Source of the DNA: JADFUS01 sp036653215
Lineage (GTDB): Bacteria; Bacteroidota; Bacteroidia; Bacteroidales; Rikenellaceae
NCBI GenBank assembly: GCA_036653215.1
Contig: JAVVUK010000057.1
Coordinates: 1-10,797 of the forward strand
DNA: 10,797 nucleotides
Direction of reading: 5' to 3'
Positions 1-7,284 of the stretch are shown piece after piece (position 1 is the stretch's first letter; each line of letters starts with the position of its first letter). The translations under genes and the position numbers were made by a program. The notes beneath the pieces are model-generated. The model was not told where the DNA came from, ran no database searches, and saw only the letters and a list, made by a program, of their open reading frames with translations.

Positions 1-52
1 AGTTTTCTGTTCCTTCCAAGTCTCGTATCATGCGTAGTGTCACAAGGTCGAA
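1..52 (-). pseudogene. In-frame continuation of the PurF-like gene beyond its TAA
   Basis: Reading on in the same minus-strand frame after the TAA at 53-55 gives FDLVTLRMIRDLEGTEN up to the window edge, with no further stop. As I remember them, Bacteroidota PurF-like proteins continue after the S-[KR]-S segment with a helix of the type D-L-E-L-I-T-R-R-I-I-K-E-L-E-G. The two align without a gap, with the TAA replacing a single residue. This stretch therefore appears to be the severed C-terminal part of the same gene rather than a separate coding sequence. No start codon or ribosome binding context was identified for independent translation. The rest of the remnant lies outside the window. Confidence 0.6.
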
Positions 53-1228
53 TTAAGAGCGTGAAGTAGAGAAGTTAAGGAACTTACAAGGATATACCAA
101 CGGTGGGCAGGCGATACGTATATGTACTTTTTCTATGCCGCTCTCGTATAATTTTACGACGTTGTCTTTTAGTTGTGTGCCTCTTACTATCGAGTCGTCA
201 AGGAATACGATCTTCTGTCCTTTAGTTAGTTTCTCATTAGGAATGAGCTTCATCTTAGCCACTAAGTCTCTCATAGATTGATTTTGAGGCATGAAACTGC
301 GAGGCCATGTAGGTGTATATTTTACAAATGGACGGTTGTATGGGAGACCTATGGCATTGCTATATCCTAAGGCGTGACCAATTCCGGAGTCGGGGATGCC
401 TGCTACTGCTGTGGCATCAATTCCAGAGTCATATTTTGCAAGTGCAGCTCCACATTTATATCGGCAACTCTCAACGTTTATCCCTTCATAGTATGATGAT
501 GGGTAGCCGTAATATACCCATAGAAAAGCACAAATTTGGCATTTGCTGTTAGGCTCAATAAGAGTTGTTACTCCGTCGGCTGTGATTTTTACAAGCTCTC
601 CGGCTCCGAGATCTCTATATGAGTCATATCCTAAATTGGAAAATGAAGACGATTCAAAAGCGGCGACAAACCCCATGTCGTCTTTTCCTATAACAATCGG
701 AGTACGTCCATATTTGTCACGAGCAGCATATAGAGCATCTTCGGTAAGTATAAGCATACTGCACGAGCCTTGTATCATGTCTTGCACCTTTTTCACCCCT
801 TCGGTTATCGTTTTTGAGGCTCCTATTATTATTGCTATAAGTTCGGTTGCGTTTATTTCAGATTCTGAAAGTTCGGTGAAGTGTTGACCGTTATTGATCA
901 TCTCTTGAACAAGAAAATCAATGTTGTCGATACGTCCTATTGTGGCAATAGAGAAACGTCCGACAGTTGAGGTTATGGTTATTGGTTGAGATTCTTTGTC
1001 GGATATTATGCCTATACCGACATGGGATCCGAAAAATTTGTCTAACTCAGGTTCAAATTTATTTCTGAAATAGGCACTTTCAAGACTATGTATCGATCTT
1101 ACAAATCTGCCGTTTGTGTAAAACGCCAAACCGCCTCTTTTTGTTCCTAAGTGTGAATGGTAGTCTGTGCCGTAAAACACATCTGCCACTACATCTTTTC
1201 TTGAAATACAACCAAAAAATCCGCTCAT
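53..1228 (-). CDS. PurF-like amidophosphoribosyltransferase homologue, cut short by an in-frame stop
   Basis: This 391-residue protein resembles PurF, which makes phosphoribosylamine from PRPP and glutamine in purine synthesis. The PRPP-binding loop is intact (DDSIVRGT, residues 344-351), and 'CPPLVYPC' follows at 374-381. The N-terminus reads MSGFFGC, so Ser2 stands where PurF has its nucleophilic Cys. The Arg of the usual GHVRYST motif and the NGN motif are also not seen near residues 70-102. The glutaminase domain is therefore probably inactive for glutamine. The start is chosen at 1228 because MSGFFG matches family N-termini and overlaps the folE stop as TAATG; an upstream extension to 1348 would lie inside folE. 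Family members are, from memory, about 470 residues. The frame continues past the TAA with family-like sequence, so the gene looks broken near its 3' end. C233 and C381 match two Fe-S ligands of Bacillus PurF, but the downstream CxxC pair would be lost. The family call is secure; activity is doubtful. Confidence 0.85.
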   Translation of the reverse strand: MSGFFGCISRKDVVADVFYGTDYHSHLGTKRGGLAFYTNGRFVRSIHSLESAYFRNKFEPELDKFFGSHVGIGIISDKESQPITITSTVGRFSIATIGRIDNIDFLVQEMINNGQHFTELSESEINATELIAIIIGASKTITEGVKKVQDMIQGSCSMLILTEDALYAARDKYGRTPIVIGKDDMGFVAAFESSSFSNLGYDSYRDLGAGELVKITADGVTTLIEPNSKCQICAFLWVYYGYPSSYYEGINVESCRYKCGAALAKYDSGIDATAVAGIPDSGIGHALGYSNAIGLPYNRPFVKYTPTWPRSFMPQNQSMRDLVAKMKLIPNEKLTKGQKIVFLDDSIVRGTQLKDNVVKLYESGIEKVHIRIACPPLVYPCKFLNFSTSRS

Positions 1229-1854
1229 TATTTTTTTATTAGTGATAAAAACTCTTCTCTTGTTTTCATGCTTGTCATGAATACGCCTGAATATTCGGCT
1301 GTGGTGGTTCTTGAATTTTGACTTTCCACACCACGCATCTGCATACATAGGTGGTTAGCTTCAATAACTACTGCTACACCTTGTGGACGTAATACTTTTT
1401 TTATGCAATTATGTATCTGTACTGTTAGGCGTTCTTGCACTTGCAAGCGTCGTGCAAAAGCCTCAACTACACGAGCAACCTTTGAAAGACCTGTTATTGT
1501 GCCATTTGGAATATAAGCAACGTGTGCCTTGCCATAGAAAGGAAGCATATGATGCTCACAAAGAGAGTAAAACTCAATGTCTTTTACTATAATCATCTGA
1601 TTATATTTCTCATTGAATTTTGCAGACTCTAATATCTTCTCCGGATCTATGCCATATCCCTGTGTCAGAAAGGTCATTGCCTTAGCTGCACGAAGAGGTG
1701 TTTTTAGGAGTCCCTCACGAGCAACGTCTTCACCAATGGTCTCAATTATATTTGCATAGTCACTGCTTAATTTCTCGATTACCTCTGCATTATATCTATC
1801 CTCACGGACGAATAACGCATCGTCGTCGTCATTTGTTTCCTTAAAAAAATCCAT
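1228..1854 (-). CDS. folE: GTP cyclohydrolase I (FolE)
   Basis: FolE converts GTP to 7,8-dihydroneopterin triphosphate, the first step of folate synthesis, in the cytoplasm. It normally forms a decamer with one zinc per active site. The 208-residue length is typical of the type I enzyme. The zinc ligands are visible: C99 and H102 in CEHHMLPF, and C170 in NHLCMQMRG. The catalytic histidines correspond to H101 and H168. The substrate-site segments GLSKVAR (122-128) and RLTVQI (142-147) are conserved. Residues 1-20 are acidic and variable, as expected for this family. The start is set by the TAATG overlap with the upstream ABC-F gene stop. The stop in turn overlaps the start of the PurF-like gene by one base, so this is the middle gene of a coupled three-gene unit. 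Its GTP substrate is a purine product, giving a loose link to the PurF-like neighbour. Confidence 0.97.
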   Translation of the reverse strand: MDFFKETNDDDDALFVREDRYNAEVIEKLSSDYANIIETIGEDVAREGLLKTPLRAAKAMTFLTQGYGIDPEKILESAKFNEKYNQMIIVKDIEFYSLCEHHMLPFYGKAHVAYIPNGTITGLSKVARVVEAFARRLQVQERLTVQIHNCIKKVLRPQGVAVVIEANHLCMQMRGVESQNSRTTTAEYSGVFMTSMKTREEFLSLIKK

Positions 1855-3467
1855 TATCGGTATAGTTTATCTAAAGTCTCTTTTATCTTGTCGCTAAGGA
1901 TATACTCATCAAACTCCATGTATTTGTCTATCATGCCGTTTGGTGTTATCTCTATTACACGGTTTGCCACCGTATTTATAAATTCGTGGTCATGTGAAGT
2001 CATAAGTACGTTGCCTTTAAAATTTGTCAATGAGTTGTTAAAGGCTTGTATCGATTCGAGGTCTAAGTGGTTGGTAGGAGAGTCTATGATAAGAGTATTA
2101 GATTCTTCAATCATCATTCGTGAAATCATACAACGCATCTTTTCTCCTCCCGAAAGAACGCTTACCTTTTTGTAAATCTCTTCACCACTAAAGAGCATCT
2201 TCCCTAAATATCCACGTAGGAAAAATTCGCTTGTGTCGTGTGAAAATTGAGCTAACCAATCGATAAGAGGAAGGTCTGTGTTGAAGTAGTCTTGGTTGTT
2301 AAGAGGAAGAAATGACTTTTTGATTGTCACGCCCCACTCAATCTGTCCAGAGTCCGGCTTCATCTCACCTGCCAAAACTTGTAGTAGGGCAGTGACGGCA
2401 CGTGGCTCACGAGAAAGGAATATTATTTTGTCGTTTTTCTCAACTGTGAAATTGACATCTTTAAAAAGCACCTCTCCGCCTATGCTCTTGCTTAGGTTGT
2501 CAACGGCGAGTATCTTAGTGCCCGATTCTCGCTCTGGGCAAAATATGATACCTGGATATTTTCTTAGAGATGGTCTTATCTGTTCTATGTTGAGTTTTTC
2601 GATCATCTTTTTGCGACTTGTAGTCTGCTTGCTCTTTGCTACATTGGCAGAGAAGCGAGCGATAAACTCTTGAAGTTCTTTCTTCTTCTCTTCAGCCTTT
2701 TTATTTTGTTGAGCCTGTTGGCGAAGTGCTAATTGGGAAGATTCGTACCAGAAACTGTAATTTCCAGAGAATAGATTTATCTCGTTATAGTCTATGTCAA
2801 GGATATGTGTGCTCACCGAGTCTAAGAAGTGTCGGTCGTGAGACACTATCAAAACAGTATTTTCAAAATTTGAAAGGTAGTTTTCGAGCCACATGATTGT
2901 GCTCATGTCAAGGTCGTTGGTAGGCTCATCTAACAATAGGTTGTCCGGTTTTCCGAATAGAGCTTGCGCAAGAAGCACACGCACCTTTTCTTTACCATTC
3001 AACTCACCCATAAGTTTATAATGAAGATTTTCCTTCACGCCAAGCCCGCTTAGTAGGTTTGCCGCATCACTCTCGGCATTCCATCCGTCCATCTCGGCAA
3101 ATTTTTCTTCAAGCTCACCTACACGATGTCCATCAGCTTCCGAGAAATCCTCCTTGCAATAAAGAGCATTCTTCTCGTTCATTATTTTCCATAAAGGCTC
3201 GTGTCCCATCATCACAGTATCTAAGACGCTCTTGTCGTCAAATTCGTTGTGATCTTGTTTAAGAACTGAAAGACGCTCCCCAGATCCGAAACTTACGTTT
3301 CCTTTTGTGGCATCTATTTCTCCTGCAAGTATTCTTAAAAAGGTGGACTTGCCTGCACCGTTAGCACCAATAACACCGTATATGTTGCCAGAGGTGAAAC
3401 GGAAATTTACATCTTTAAAAAGAACTCTTTTGCCGAACTGTACCTCTAAGTTTGAAACTGTAATCAT
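1854..3467 (-). CDS. ABC-F family ATPase, YbiT-like
   Basis: This soluble 537-residue protein has two ATP-binding cassettes and no membrane segments, the layout of ABC-F proteins that act on ribosomes. NBD1 has Walker A GANGAGKST (34-42), Walker B LLLDEPTNDLD (177-187) and switch SHD (209-211), but its signature is LNGKE (156-160) instead of LSGGE. A charged, Gln/Lys-rich linker (about 240-310) matches the P-site tRNA interaction region. NBD2 keeps LSGGE (438-442) and switch SHD (491-493). Its P-loop has become SREPRAVTA (352-360), with Val358 at the Lys position, and Walker B is IIDSPTNHLD, with Ser463 for the catalytic Glu. One composite ATP site is thus intact and the other degenerate. E. 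coli YbiT also has an atypical NBD1 signature, which supports that subgroup. A role in translation or stalled-ribosome rescue is inferred; antibiotic resistance is not indicated. It is the first gene of the unit with folE. Confidence 0.93.
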   Translation of the reverse strand: MITVSNLEVQFGKRVLFKDVNFRFTSGNIYGVIGANGAGKSTFLRILAGEIDATKGNVSFGSGERLSVLKQDHNEFDDKSVLDTVMMGHEPLWKIMNEKNALYCKEDFSEADGHRVGELEEKFAEMDGWNAESDAANLLSGLGVKENLHYKLMGELNGKEKVRVLLAQALFGKPDNLLLDEPTNDLDMSTIMWLENYLSNFENTVLIVSHDRHFLDSVSTHILDIDYNEINLFSGNYSFWYESSQLALRQQAQQNKKAEEKKKELQEFIARFSANVAKSKQTTSRKKMIEKLNIEQIRPSLRKYPGIIFCPERESGTKILAVDNLSKSIGGEVLFKDVNFTVEKNDKIIFLSREPRAVTALLQVLAGEMKPDSGQIEWGVTIKKSFLPLNNQDYFNTDLPLIDWLAQFSHDTSEFFLRGYLGKMLFSGEEIYKKVSVLSGGEKMRCMISRMMIEESNTLIIDSPTNHLDLESIQAFNNSLTNFKGNVLMTSHDHEFINTVANRVIEITPNGMIDKYMEFDEYILSDKIKETLDKLYR

Positions 3468-3579
3468 CTGTTGATATATAAGTAACGTAAAGAAATTATT
3501 TGCCTCATTACCGCTTTATGATACTCATTTTAAGCTAATTATAATGATCGTAAATAGTGCTTAGCACCTAATTCGAGTG

Positions 3580-3587
3580 CAAAGATA
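3580..3587 (-). promoter_or_regulatory. Candidate -7 box for the ABC-F/folE/PurF-like unit
   Basis: On the minus strand this reads TATCTTTG, an exact match to the Bacteroidota -7 consensus TAnnTTTG. It lies 113 bases upstream of the ABC-F start, which would give a leader of about 100 bases. No good TTTG -33 box is found 19-21 bases further upstream, so the call rests on the -7 element and on its position in the divergent gap. Confidence 0.4.
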
Positions 3588-3603
3588 ATCATTATTCTTT
3601 TAC

Positions 3604-3636
3604 ATTGGGTTTTTACAAACATTTTTCATACTTTTG
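3604..3636 (+). promoter_or_regulatory. Candidate promoter for the pepP and S46 peptidase genes
   Basis: ATTG at 3604-3607 is one mismatch from the Bacteroidota -33 box TTTG. It is followed after 21 bases by TACTTTTG at 3629-3636, an exact TAnnTTTG -7 box. Transcription would begin about seven bases further on, leaving a short A-rich leader before the ATG at 3670. Spacing and sequence both fit the known sigma-ABfr promoter layout. Confidence 0.6.
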
Positions 3637-3669
3637 TATCCATAAAATGATCCAATAAAAATAATAAAA

Positions 3670-5061
3670 ATGTTTAAGAAAGAGATTTATATAGATAGGA
3701 GGAATGTCCTACGCCGAAGCGTCAAGAGTGGTATAATAGTAATTATGGGTAACTTAGATGCTAAATACAATTATGAAGATAATGTATATCATTTCCGTCA
3801 AGATAGCTCGTTTCTTTACTACTTTGGTCTTCAAAGAGAGGCTCTTGTTGGTGTATTGGATGTAGATGCGGCAAATGATCGTCTTTTTGGTGATGATTAT
3901 GGCTTAGACTCTGCCGTTTGGATGGGTAATAAACCTTCTGTGCGTGAGCAAGGCGAGACAATCGGTATTACGGCTTCTGGAAACATGAATGATTTGGCTT
4001 CAACAATAGATAGAGCTATAAAATTGGGTCGTAAGATACATTTTCTTCCTCAATATAGAGGCGATAACAAGATCATCCTTTCTAACTTGCTTGGAGTTTC
4101 TGTTGATAGACTTCCTAAATATGAATCGGAAGAACTTATACGTGCTGTTGTTGCACAAAGGGTGGTTAAGAGTGCAGAGGAGATAGAAGAGATGGATCGT
4201 GCTGGCGATATAGGCTATGAGATGCACACTACCGCTATGCGACTATGCCGTCCCGGAGTTACAGAACGTGAAATATCGGGTGCTGTTGAGGGGGTAGCTC
4301 TAAAACGTGGTGCCGGAGTCTCTTTCCATAATATAGTTTCTCAACATGGTGAGATTTTACATAACCACGATGCAGGTGGAATACTTGAAGCAGGTCGTAT
4401 GTTGCTTGTAGACGCAGGTGCTGAGACAACAATGAACTATTGCAGTGACTTTACTCGTACTTTTCCTGTCAGTGGTAAGTTTACACCTATCCAAAAAGAT
4501 ATTTTTGAGATTGTGCAACACGCCTTTGAACATGGAATAAGCATGGTTAAACCAGATGTCATGTTCCGTGATGTTCACCTTGCTGCTGCAAAAGTTATAG
4601 CTCAAGGTCTTAAAGATATGGGTATAATGAAAGGTGATGTAGACGATGCCGTGATGAACGGAGCTCATGCGATGTTCTTCCCAACAGGTCTTGGTCACCA
4701 CTTAGGTCTTGATGTACACGATATGGAAGGTCTTGGTGAAAACTTTGTCGGTTATGGTTACGAGGCAGAGCGAAGCAGCCAATTTGGGCTTTCTAAGTTG
4801 CGTATGGCGAAAAATCTTAAAGAGGGTCATGTCATGACTGTCGAGCCAGGCATCTATTTTATCCCGATCCTTGTTGCAAAATGGGAAAATGAGGGTGTTA
4901 ATAAAAACTTCATTAACTTTGACAAAGCACGTGAAATGCTAAATTTCGGTGGCGTACGTATCGAAGACGATGTTTTAGTTACTAAAAACGGACACCGTGT
5001 GTTAGGGTCAAAACGTATCCCTTATACAGTAAAGACAATCGAAGATTTCATGCAACAATAA
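3670..5061 (+). CDS. pepP: Xaa-Pro aminopeptidase (aminopeptidase P, family M24B)
   Basis: Aminopeptidase P removes the N-terminal residue from peptides with proline in second position, using two metal ions, usually manganese. The 463-residue protein has an N-terminal AMP_N domain (about 1-140, including YHFRQDSSFLYYFGL at 40-54) and a C-terminal pita-bread catalytic domain (about 170-450). The five expected ligands are present: D248 (VDAGAE), D260 (CSDFTRTF), H343 (GLGHHLGLDVHD), E392 (VEPGIY) and E432 (VRIEDD). H350 matches the additional active-site histidine. There is no signal peptide, so it is cytoplasmic. The first ATG at 3670 is kept because MFKKEIYIDRR aligns with known N-termini; the internal ATG at 3745 would remove part of the AMP_N domain. 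The leader is A-rich with no clear Shine-Dalgarno sequence. The gene ends seven bases before the S46 peptidase gene, so the two are probably cotranscribed. Prolidase is a less likely alternative. Confidence 0.94.
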   Translation: MFKKEIYIDRRNVLRRSVKSGIIVIMGNLDAKYNYEDNVYHFRQDSSFLYYFGLQREALVGVLDVDAANDRLFGDDYGLDSAVWMGNKPSVREQGETIGITASGNMNDLASTIDRAIKLGRKIHFLPQYRGDNKIILSNLLGVSVDRLPKYESEELIRAVVAQRVVKSAEEIEEMDRAGDIGYEMHTTAMRLCRPGVTEREISGAVEGVALKRGAGVSFHNIVSQHGEILHNHDAGGILEAGRMLLVDAGAETTMNYCSDFTRTFPVSGKFTPIQKDIFEIVQHAFEHGISMVKPDVMFRDVHLAAAKVIAQGLKDMGIMKGDVDDAVMNGAHAMFFPTGLGHHLGLDVHDMEGLGENFVGYGYEAERSSQFGLSKLRMAKNLKEGHVMTVEPGIYFIPILVAKWENEGVNKNFINFDKAREMLNFGGVRIEDDVLVTKNGHRVLGSKRIPYTVKTIEDFMQQ

Positions 5062-5068
5062 TCATTTT

Positions 5069-7192
5069 ATGAAGAAAATACTTGTTTCTATATTTACAAT
5101 ATTCTTTGCCGTAGGGTCTGCTTTTGCAGACGAGGGTATGTGGACTTTGCCAAAGTTGCAGAGTCTTAACATCCAAGATATGCAAAATAAAGGGCTTAAA
5201 ATATCGGCTGAAGAGATATATAGCATTAACAAATCGAGTATCAAAGATGCAATTGTGATTTTTGGTGGCGGATGTTCGGGAGAGGTGATCTCAGATCAAG
5301 GGTTGGTTCTTACAAATCACCATTGCGGATATAGCTCAATACAACAACATAGCACTGTTGAACACGACTACTTGAAAGATGGCTTTTGGGCGATGTCTCT
5401 TAACGAGGAAATTCCAACTCCCGATTTGTCAGTCTATTTTATAAAAGAAATAGAAGACATAACACAAGAGATACTTCCAAAATTAGCATCTCACCTATCT
5501 GAAAAAGCACGTCAAAAAGAGATAAATTCGATTATCAACAAAATGACCTCTAAGGAAACGAAGAAAGCAAGTAAGAAATATGCTGGTGCTTCTGTAATGA
5601 TAGAAGAGTTTTTTGGAGGTAACCAATATGTCCTTTTTGTGGTTCAAGAATATAAAGATATACGTATGGTAGGCGCTCCGCCATCATCGATAGGTAAGTT
5701 TGGCGGTGATACGGATAACTGGATGTGGCCTCGTCATACGGGTGACTTCTCTCTATTCCGCATCTATGCCGACAAAAATGGTAATCCTGCACCTTATTCG
5801 TCAGATAATAAGCCTCTAAAGCCTGTCAAGTCGTTGACTATATCTCTTGCTGGAGTTAAAGATAATGATTTTGCTATGATTATGGGCTTTCCCGGTTCTA
5901 CACAACGCTACATGACATCGTGGGAGATGGCTCAACGTACAGACATCCTAAATGCAAATCGTATATACGTGCGAGGTGTGCGTCAAGAAATTCTTCTTAA
6001 AGATATGTTGGCAGATCCGAAAGTAAAGATACAATACGCTTCGAAATATGCAGGGTCGTCTAACTATTGGAAAAACTCAATAGGGATGAATAACGCTCTT
6101 GCCAAACTTAACGTTAAGGCTGACAAGGAGAAGATAGAAGCCGATTTTACCTCTTGGGTAAATAGCTCAGACCTCTTAAAGGCTGAATATGGTGATGCCC
6201 TGCCTCTAATTAAAGAGTCTGTGGCTAAGATGAACGAGAGTGTCAATGCTATCCAGATGATTAGTGAGTCTATATTTAGAGCTTCTGAGATGATCTCTTT
6301 TGCCACTCTTTTCGATGAGATGTCTCAAGATACATCTATGGTAAAAAACTTCTACAAAAACTATAACATAGAGACAGATAAAAAGGTTACTACCGCTATG
6401 CTAAACATCATAAACGCAAAGCTTGATGATAAATATAAGCCTCAAGTATTTACAGATATGATTAAAGAATATGGCTCGGTTGGTAATGTCGTTGTTAAGC
6501 TTTTTGGGACGAAGATCTTCGCTTCTAAAGAACAACTCAAAGATTATCTTAAAAGTGGAGATACCATTAAATATAAGAAAGATAGAGCTTATATTTTAGG
6601 TAAAGCGTTTAAGGAAAAATATGAAGAACTTCAAAAAGATAGTACTTACGATGTAGCTTCAGAAAACCTTGCTAAGGGACAACGTCTTTTTATAAAAGGT
6701 CTCATGGAGATGAACAAAGACACTAAGGTATATGCTCCGGATGCCAATTTTACTATTCGATTAACATATGGTAATGTAAAACAATATGCTCCTCGTGATG
6801 GCGTTATTTATGACTACTACACTACTTTAGGTGGTGTAATGGAAAAGGAAGACCCTGCTAATACAGAAGAATTTAGTGTTCCTGAGCGTCTTAAAGAGCT
6901 TTATAAAGCCAAAGATTATGGTGTTTATGCTAATGACAAAGGCGAGTTGGTCGTCGGTTTTATCGCAGACCTTGATATTACAGGAGGCAATTCGGGGAGT
7001 CCTGTCCTTAACGATAAGGGAGAACTTATAGGTACTGCATTTGATGGTAACTGGGAGGCTATGAGTGGCGATATATCGTTTGAGGAAAATATGCAACGTT
7101 GTATTAACTTAGATATTCGTTATACTCTATTTCTGATAGATAAATTTGCCGGTTGTACAAGACTCATTGATGAGATGAAGATCGTTAAGTGA
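5069..7192 (+). CDS. Exported S46 dipeptidyl-peptidase, DPP7-type
   Basis: S46 enzymes are serine peptidases that release dipeptides from peptide N-termini in the periplasm of Bacteroidota and relatives. The 707-residue precursor starts with a signal peptide: two Lys, a hydrophobic core, then AFA at 18-20 with likely cleavage before Asp21. The inferred catalytic triad is H85 (LTNHHCGY), D226 (PRHTGDFSLF) and S642 (TGGNSGSP). The middle of the protein (about 270-560) would be the helical domain that caps the active site. Eighteen residues after the Ser, FDGNWEAMSGD has Gly660. Porphyromonas DPP11 has Arg at the equivalent position for acidic P1 residues, while DPP7 has Gly and prefers hydrophobic P1 residues, so this is assigned to the DPP7 type. 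No type IX secretion C-terminal domain is present; the protein ends soon after the catalytic region. It lies seven bases downstream of pepP and is probably transcribed with it. Confidence 0.94.
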   Translation: MKKILVSIFTIFFAVGSAFADEGMWTLPKLQSLNIQDMQNKGLKISAEEIYSINKSSIKDAIVIFGGGCSGEVISDQGLVLTNHHCGYSSIQQHSTVEHDYLKDGFWAMSLNEEIPTPDLSVYFIKEIEDITQEILPKLASHLSEKARQKEINSIINKMTSKETKKASKKYAGASVMIEEFFGGNQYVLFVVQEYKDIRMVGAPPSSIGKFGGDTDNWMWPRHTGDFSLFRIYADKNGNPAPYSSDNKPLKPVKSLTISLAGVKDNDFAMIMGFPGSTQRYMTSWEMAQRTDILNANRIYVRGVRQEILLKDMLADPKVKIQYASKYAGSSNYWKNSIGMNNALAKLNVKADKEKIEADFTSWVNSSDLLKAEYGDALPLIKESVAKMNESVNAIQMISESIFRASEMISFATLFDEMSQDTSMVKNFYKNYNIETDKKVTTAMLNIINAKLDDKYKPQVFTDMIKEYGSVGNVVVKLFGTKIFASKEQLKDYLKSGDTIKYKKDRAYILGKAFKEKYEELQKDSTYDVASENLAKGQRLFIKGLMEMNKDTKVYAPDANFTIRLTYGNVKQYAPRDGVIYDYYTTLGGVMEKEDPANTEEFSVPERLKELYKAKDYGVYANDKGELVVGFIADLDITGGNSGSPVLNDKGELIGTAFDGNWEAMSGDISFEENMQRCINLDIRYTLFLIDKFAGCTRLIDEMKIVK

Positions 7193-7214
7193 TAATATAG
7201 AAACTCTCTAAATA

Positions 7215-7246
7215 GTTGTATATTTGTTTATAAAATACTATTTTTG
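7215..7246 (+). promoter_or_regulatory. Candidate promoter for gcvP
   Basis: GTTG at 7215-7218 is one mismatch from the TTTG -33 box. It is followed after 20 bases by TATTTTTG at 7239-7246, an exact TAnnTTTG -7 box. The predicted transcript would start near 7252 and have an AT-rich leader of about 30 bases before the gcvP ATG. This suggests gcvP is transcribed separately from the peptidase genes, although no intrinsic terminator is visible after the S46 gene. Confidence 0.6.
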
Positions 7247-7284
7247 CAAAATAAATTTAAAACAAGAAAAATAATATTAATAAT

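Larger units (their letters stand above)
3468..3669. other. Divergent intergenic region between the ABC-F and pepP genes
   Basis: These 202 AT-rich bases separate the leftward and rightward transcripts. They contain a -7 box facing each way, 41 bases apart (3580-3587 leftward and 3629-3636 rightward). They also contain a short dyad, GTGCT-T-AGCAC (3557-3567), just inside the predicted leftward transcript. No small ORF, tRNA or riboswitch-like structure is recognised. Confidence 0.7.

Noticed and set aside
53..55. Recoded or readthrough TAA producing a full-length PurF-like protein
   Set aside because: TAA is used as a normal stop by other genes in the window, and no recoding signal was recognised nearby. 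Mutation or sequencing error is simpler.
543..887. 114-residue plus-strand ORF opposite the PurF-like gene
   Set aside because: The minus-strand frame shows clear protein family motifs across the whole stretch. This ORF shows none and has no promoter.
1229..1348. Forty-residue N-terminal extension of the PurF-like ORF
   Set aside because: It lies inside the folE 3' end in another frame and has no family similarity. The TAATG start giving MSGFFG fits the family.
7219..7226. TATATTTG as a second -7 box for gcvP
   Set aside because: It matches TAnnTTTG, but no TTG-type -33 box lies 19-21 bases upstream. The box at 7239-7246 has one.
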